Origin: Microbacterium sp.
Lineage (GTDB): Bacteria > Actinomycetota > Actinomycetes > Actinomycetales > Microbacteriaceae
DNA: 6,222 nt
Direction: 5' to 3'
NCBI GenBank assembly: GCA_031286555.1
Contig: JAITUD010000438.1
Span: forward strand, 1-6,222
In this document: piece by piece, positions 4,808 through 6,222 of the stretch
Layout: every line of letters begins with the position of its first letter
Numbering within the stretch: position 1 is the stretch's first letter
Position numbers and translations under genes: made by a program
Notes under the pieces: generated by a model
Databases searched by the model: none
The model's input: the letters and a program-made list of their open reading frames with translations, nothing else
Told to the model about the DNA's origin: nothing

Positions 4808-6222
4808 GTGGAGAACTTCTCCGAGACCCAGAACGACCAGGCGGCGCCGGTGAACGACGCCCCCGCATCCACTCCGGCCGCCGAGGCCCCCGCTGCCGCG
4901 GCGACCGACGCCGAGGCGCCGCGCAAGCGCGCCCCGCGCCGTGCCACCACGGCGACCGCCGCCGCGAAGGCAGCCGAGAAGGCGCAGACCGAGGCCGCCG
5001 CCCCGGCCGCCGAGACCGCGGCTCCCGCCGCCGACGCTCCGGCCGAGGCGCCGAAGGCGAAGCGCCCGACGCGCAGCCGCGCGAAGAAGGCGGATGCCGC
5101 GCCCGAGGGTGAGACCGCCGAGGTCACCGCCCCCGCCGCTGAGCCGGCCGCAGCCGAGCCCACGGCCGACGCACCCGCCAAGCGCACGCGGCGCGCCTCG
5201 TCCAAGGCCGCACCGGCAGCCGAGGCCGGCGAGCAGGCCGAGCAGGCAGCGGAGAAGCCCGCCGCTGTCGAGAACGATGCCGCCGAGGGCGAGCAGCCCG
5301 CCAAGCCGGCCCGTCGTCGCGGTAAGAAGACCGAGCAGCCCACGCAGTCAGAGGGCGAGCCCGCAGCGTCCGAGGCATCCGACGCCGGTGCCGCGCAGGC
5401 GGAGAAGACCGCCGACCAGGGCAGCGAGAACAAGGACTCCGGCGACGGCGAGGAGGGCTCCGGTCGAGGCCGGACGCGCAGCCGCAGCCGCAACCGCGGC
5501 CGTGGTCAGAACGGCCAGGGCGGCGGTCAGCAGGAGCAGCAGCAGTCCTCCGCCTCGTCGTCCGACGATGAGGGCAGCGGCCGCTCGCGCCAGCGCAACA
5601 AGCGTCGCGGCGGCACCAACCAGACCACCGACGAGTTCGAGACCGAGATCGGCGAGGACGACGTCCTCATCCCCGTCGCCGGCATCCTCGACGTGCTCGA
5701 CAACTACGCCTTCGTGCGCACCAGCGGCTACCTGCCCGGCCCGACGGACGTGTACGTCTCGCTCGGCCAGGTGAAGAAGTACAACCTGCGCAAGGGCGAC
5801 GCCGTCGTCGGCGCGATCAAGCAGCCGCGCGAGGGCGAGCAGCAGGGCCGCCAGAAGTACAACGCCCTGGTGAAGGTCGACTCGATCAACGGCCTGTCCA
5901 CCGACGACGCCGGCACCCGCGTCGAGTTCGGCAAGCTCACCCCGCTGTACCCGCAGGAGCGCCTGCGCCTCGAGACGGCACCCGAGAAGCTGACCCAGCG
6001 GATCATCGACCTCGTCGCTCCGATCGGCAAGGGCCAACGCGGTCTGATCGTCGCGCCCCCGAAGGCCGGCAAGACGATCGTGCTCCAGCAGATCGCGAAC
6101 GCGATCGCGCACAACAACCCCGAGGTGCACCTCATGGTCGTCCTGGTGGACGAGCGCCCCGAAGAGGTCACCGACATGCAGCGCTCGGTGAAGGGCGAGG
6201 TCATCGCCTCGACCTTCGACCG
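4808..6222 (+). CDS. rho: Transcription termination factor Rho (partial, 3' end outside window)
   Basis: Rho is the hexameric RNA-dependent ATPase/helicase that terminates transcription. 471 codons are present and the frame runs off the right edge. Residues 1-284 are predicted disordered: an Ala/Glu/Pro region with basic patches (39-45, 83-94, 125-133, 166-174), an acidic stretch (about 176-217), then an Arg/Gly/Gln/Ser-rich stretch (219-269). The primary RNA-binding OB fold begins near V286-A291 (VLIPVA) and includes YLPGPTDVYVS from 308. The ATPase core follows: GKGQRGLIVAPPKAGKT with Walker A lysine K422, and VLVDERPEEVTDMQRSVKGEV with the catalytic glutamate E449 and R450. The Walker B aspartate region and the Q- and R-loops lie beyond the edge. 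The small N-terminal helix-bundle domain found at the start of E. coli Rho and near the start of M. tuberculosis Rho is not visible. The gene follows thrB, as in other actinobacteria, but appears to have its own promoter and leader. Confidence 0.97.
   Translation, partial: MENFSETQNDQAAPVNDAPASTPAAEAPAAAATDAEAPRKRAPRRATTATAAAKAAEKAQTEAAAPAAETAAPAADAPAEAPKAKRPTRSRAKKADAAPEGETAEVTAPAAEPAAAEPTADAPAKRTRRASSKAAPAAEAGEQAEQAAEKPAAVENDAAEGEQPAKPARRRGKKTEQPTQSEGEPAASEASDAGAAQAEKTADQGSENKDSGDGEEGSGRGRTRSRSRNRGRGQNGQGGGQQEQQQSSASSSDDEGSGRSRQRNKRRGGTNQTTDEFETEIGEDDVLIPVAGILDVLDNYAFVRTSGYLPGPTDVYVSLGQVKKYNLRKGDAVVGAIKQPREGEQQGRQKYNALVKVDSINGLSTDDAGTRVEFGKLTPLYPQERLRLETAPEKLTQRIIDLVAPIGKGQRGLIVAPPKAGKTIVLQQIANAIAHNNPEVHLMVVLVDERPEEVTDMQRSVKGEVIASTFD
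4922..5329 (+). repeat. Four diverged basic-patch repeats in the Rho N-terminal extension
   Basis: Within Rho residues 39-174, a basic cluster recurs four times at about 40-46-residue spacing: RKRAPRR (39-45), KAKRPTRSRAKK (83-94), KRTRRASSK (125-133) and KPARRRGKK (166-174). The first three follow a similar Asp/Ala/Pro lead-in (DAEAP, DAPAEAP, DAPA), and the intervening sequence is Ala/Glu/Pro-rich and acidic. The pattern suggests old internal duplications or composition-driven convergence, and resembles the basic tails of histone H1-like nucleic-acid-binding proteins. Confidence 0.5.

Noticed and set aside
5348..6130. Minus-strand frames opposite rho that look hydrophobic or Ala-rich
   Set aside because: They are antisense readings of the low-complexity Rho extension and OB region; the plus frame encodes unmistakable Rho motifs.

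Overview
The window looks like chromosomal DNA from a high-GC actinobacterium, most likely Microbacteriaceae and possibly Microbacterium. The basis is the very high GC content with strong G/C bias at third codon positions, GTG/TTG starts, the actinobacterial lysA-hom-thrB-rho gene order, and a Rho protein with a long Ala/Glu/Pro/Lys/Arg-rich N-terminal extension whose core closely resembles other actinobacterial Rho proteins. The genus assignment is an inference.

Layout: (1) Positions 1-706, minus strand, hold the N-terminal ~235 codons of a YihY/BrkB-family membrane protein that runs off the left edge. (2) Positions 707-875 are a divergent intergenic region with a 14-bp palindrome (814-827) that contains a candidate -10 element on each strand, and a small hairpin that includes the lysA ribosome-binding site (858-870). 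(3) Positions 876-4629, plus strand, form a tight three-gene cluster: lysA (diaminopimelate decarboxylase), hom (homoserine dehydrogenase with a C-terminal ACT domain) and thrB (homoserine kinase). Both junctions are 4-bp stop/start overlaps. (4) Positions 4630-4807 are a hairpin-rich leader before rho, with a candidate promoter just inside the thrB 3' end and a possible 17-codon leader ORF whose stop codon directly abuts a perfect 7-bp hairpin. (5) Positions 4808-6222 are the first 471 codons of rho (transcription termination factor), cut by the right edge before the second half of the ATPase core.

Together lysA, hom and thrB serve two branches of the aspartate family: the last step to lysine, and two steps from aspartate semialdehyde toward threonine (homoserine also leads to methionine). 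Threonine synthase (thrC), which sits between hom and thrB in some actinobacteria, is not here, and argS is not upstream of lysA.

Most of the window is ordinary core metabolism, and I see no mobile element, CRISPR array, tRNA or rRNA. The points most worth a second look are the rho leader (possible leader peptide next to a hairpin), the apparent absence of the usual Rho N-terminal helix-bundle domain and its replacement by a quasi-repetitive basic-patch region, the bidirectional palindromic promoter candidate, and a recurrent GCATCC/GGATGC hexamer.
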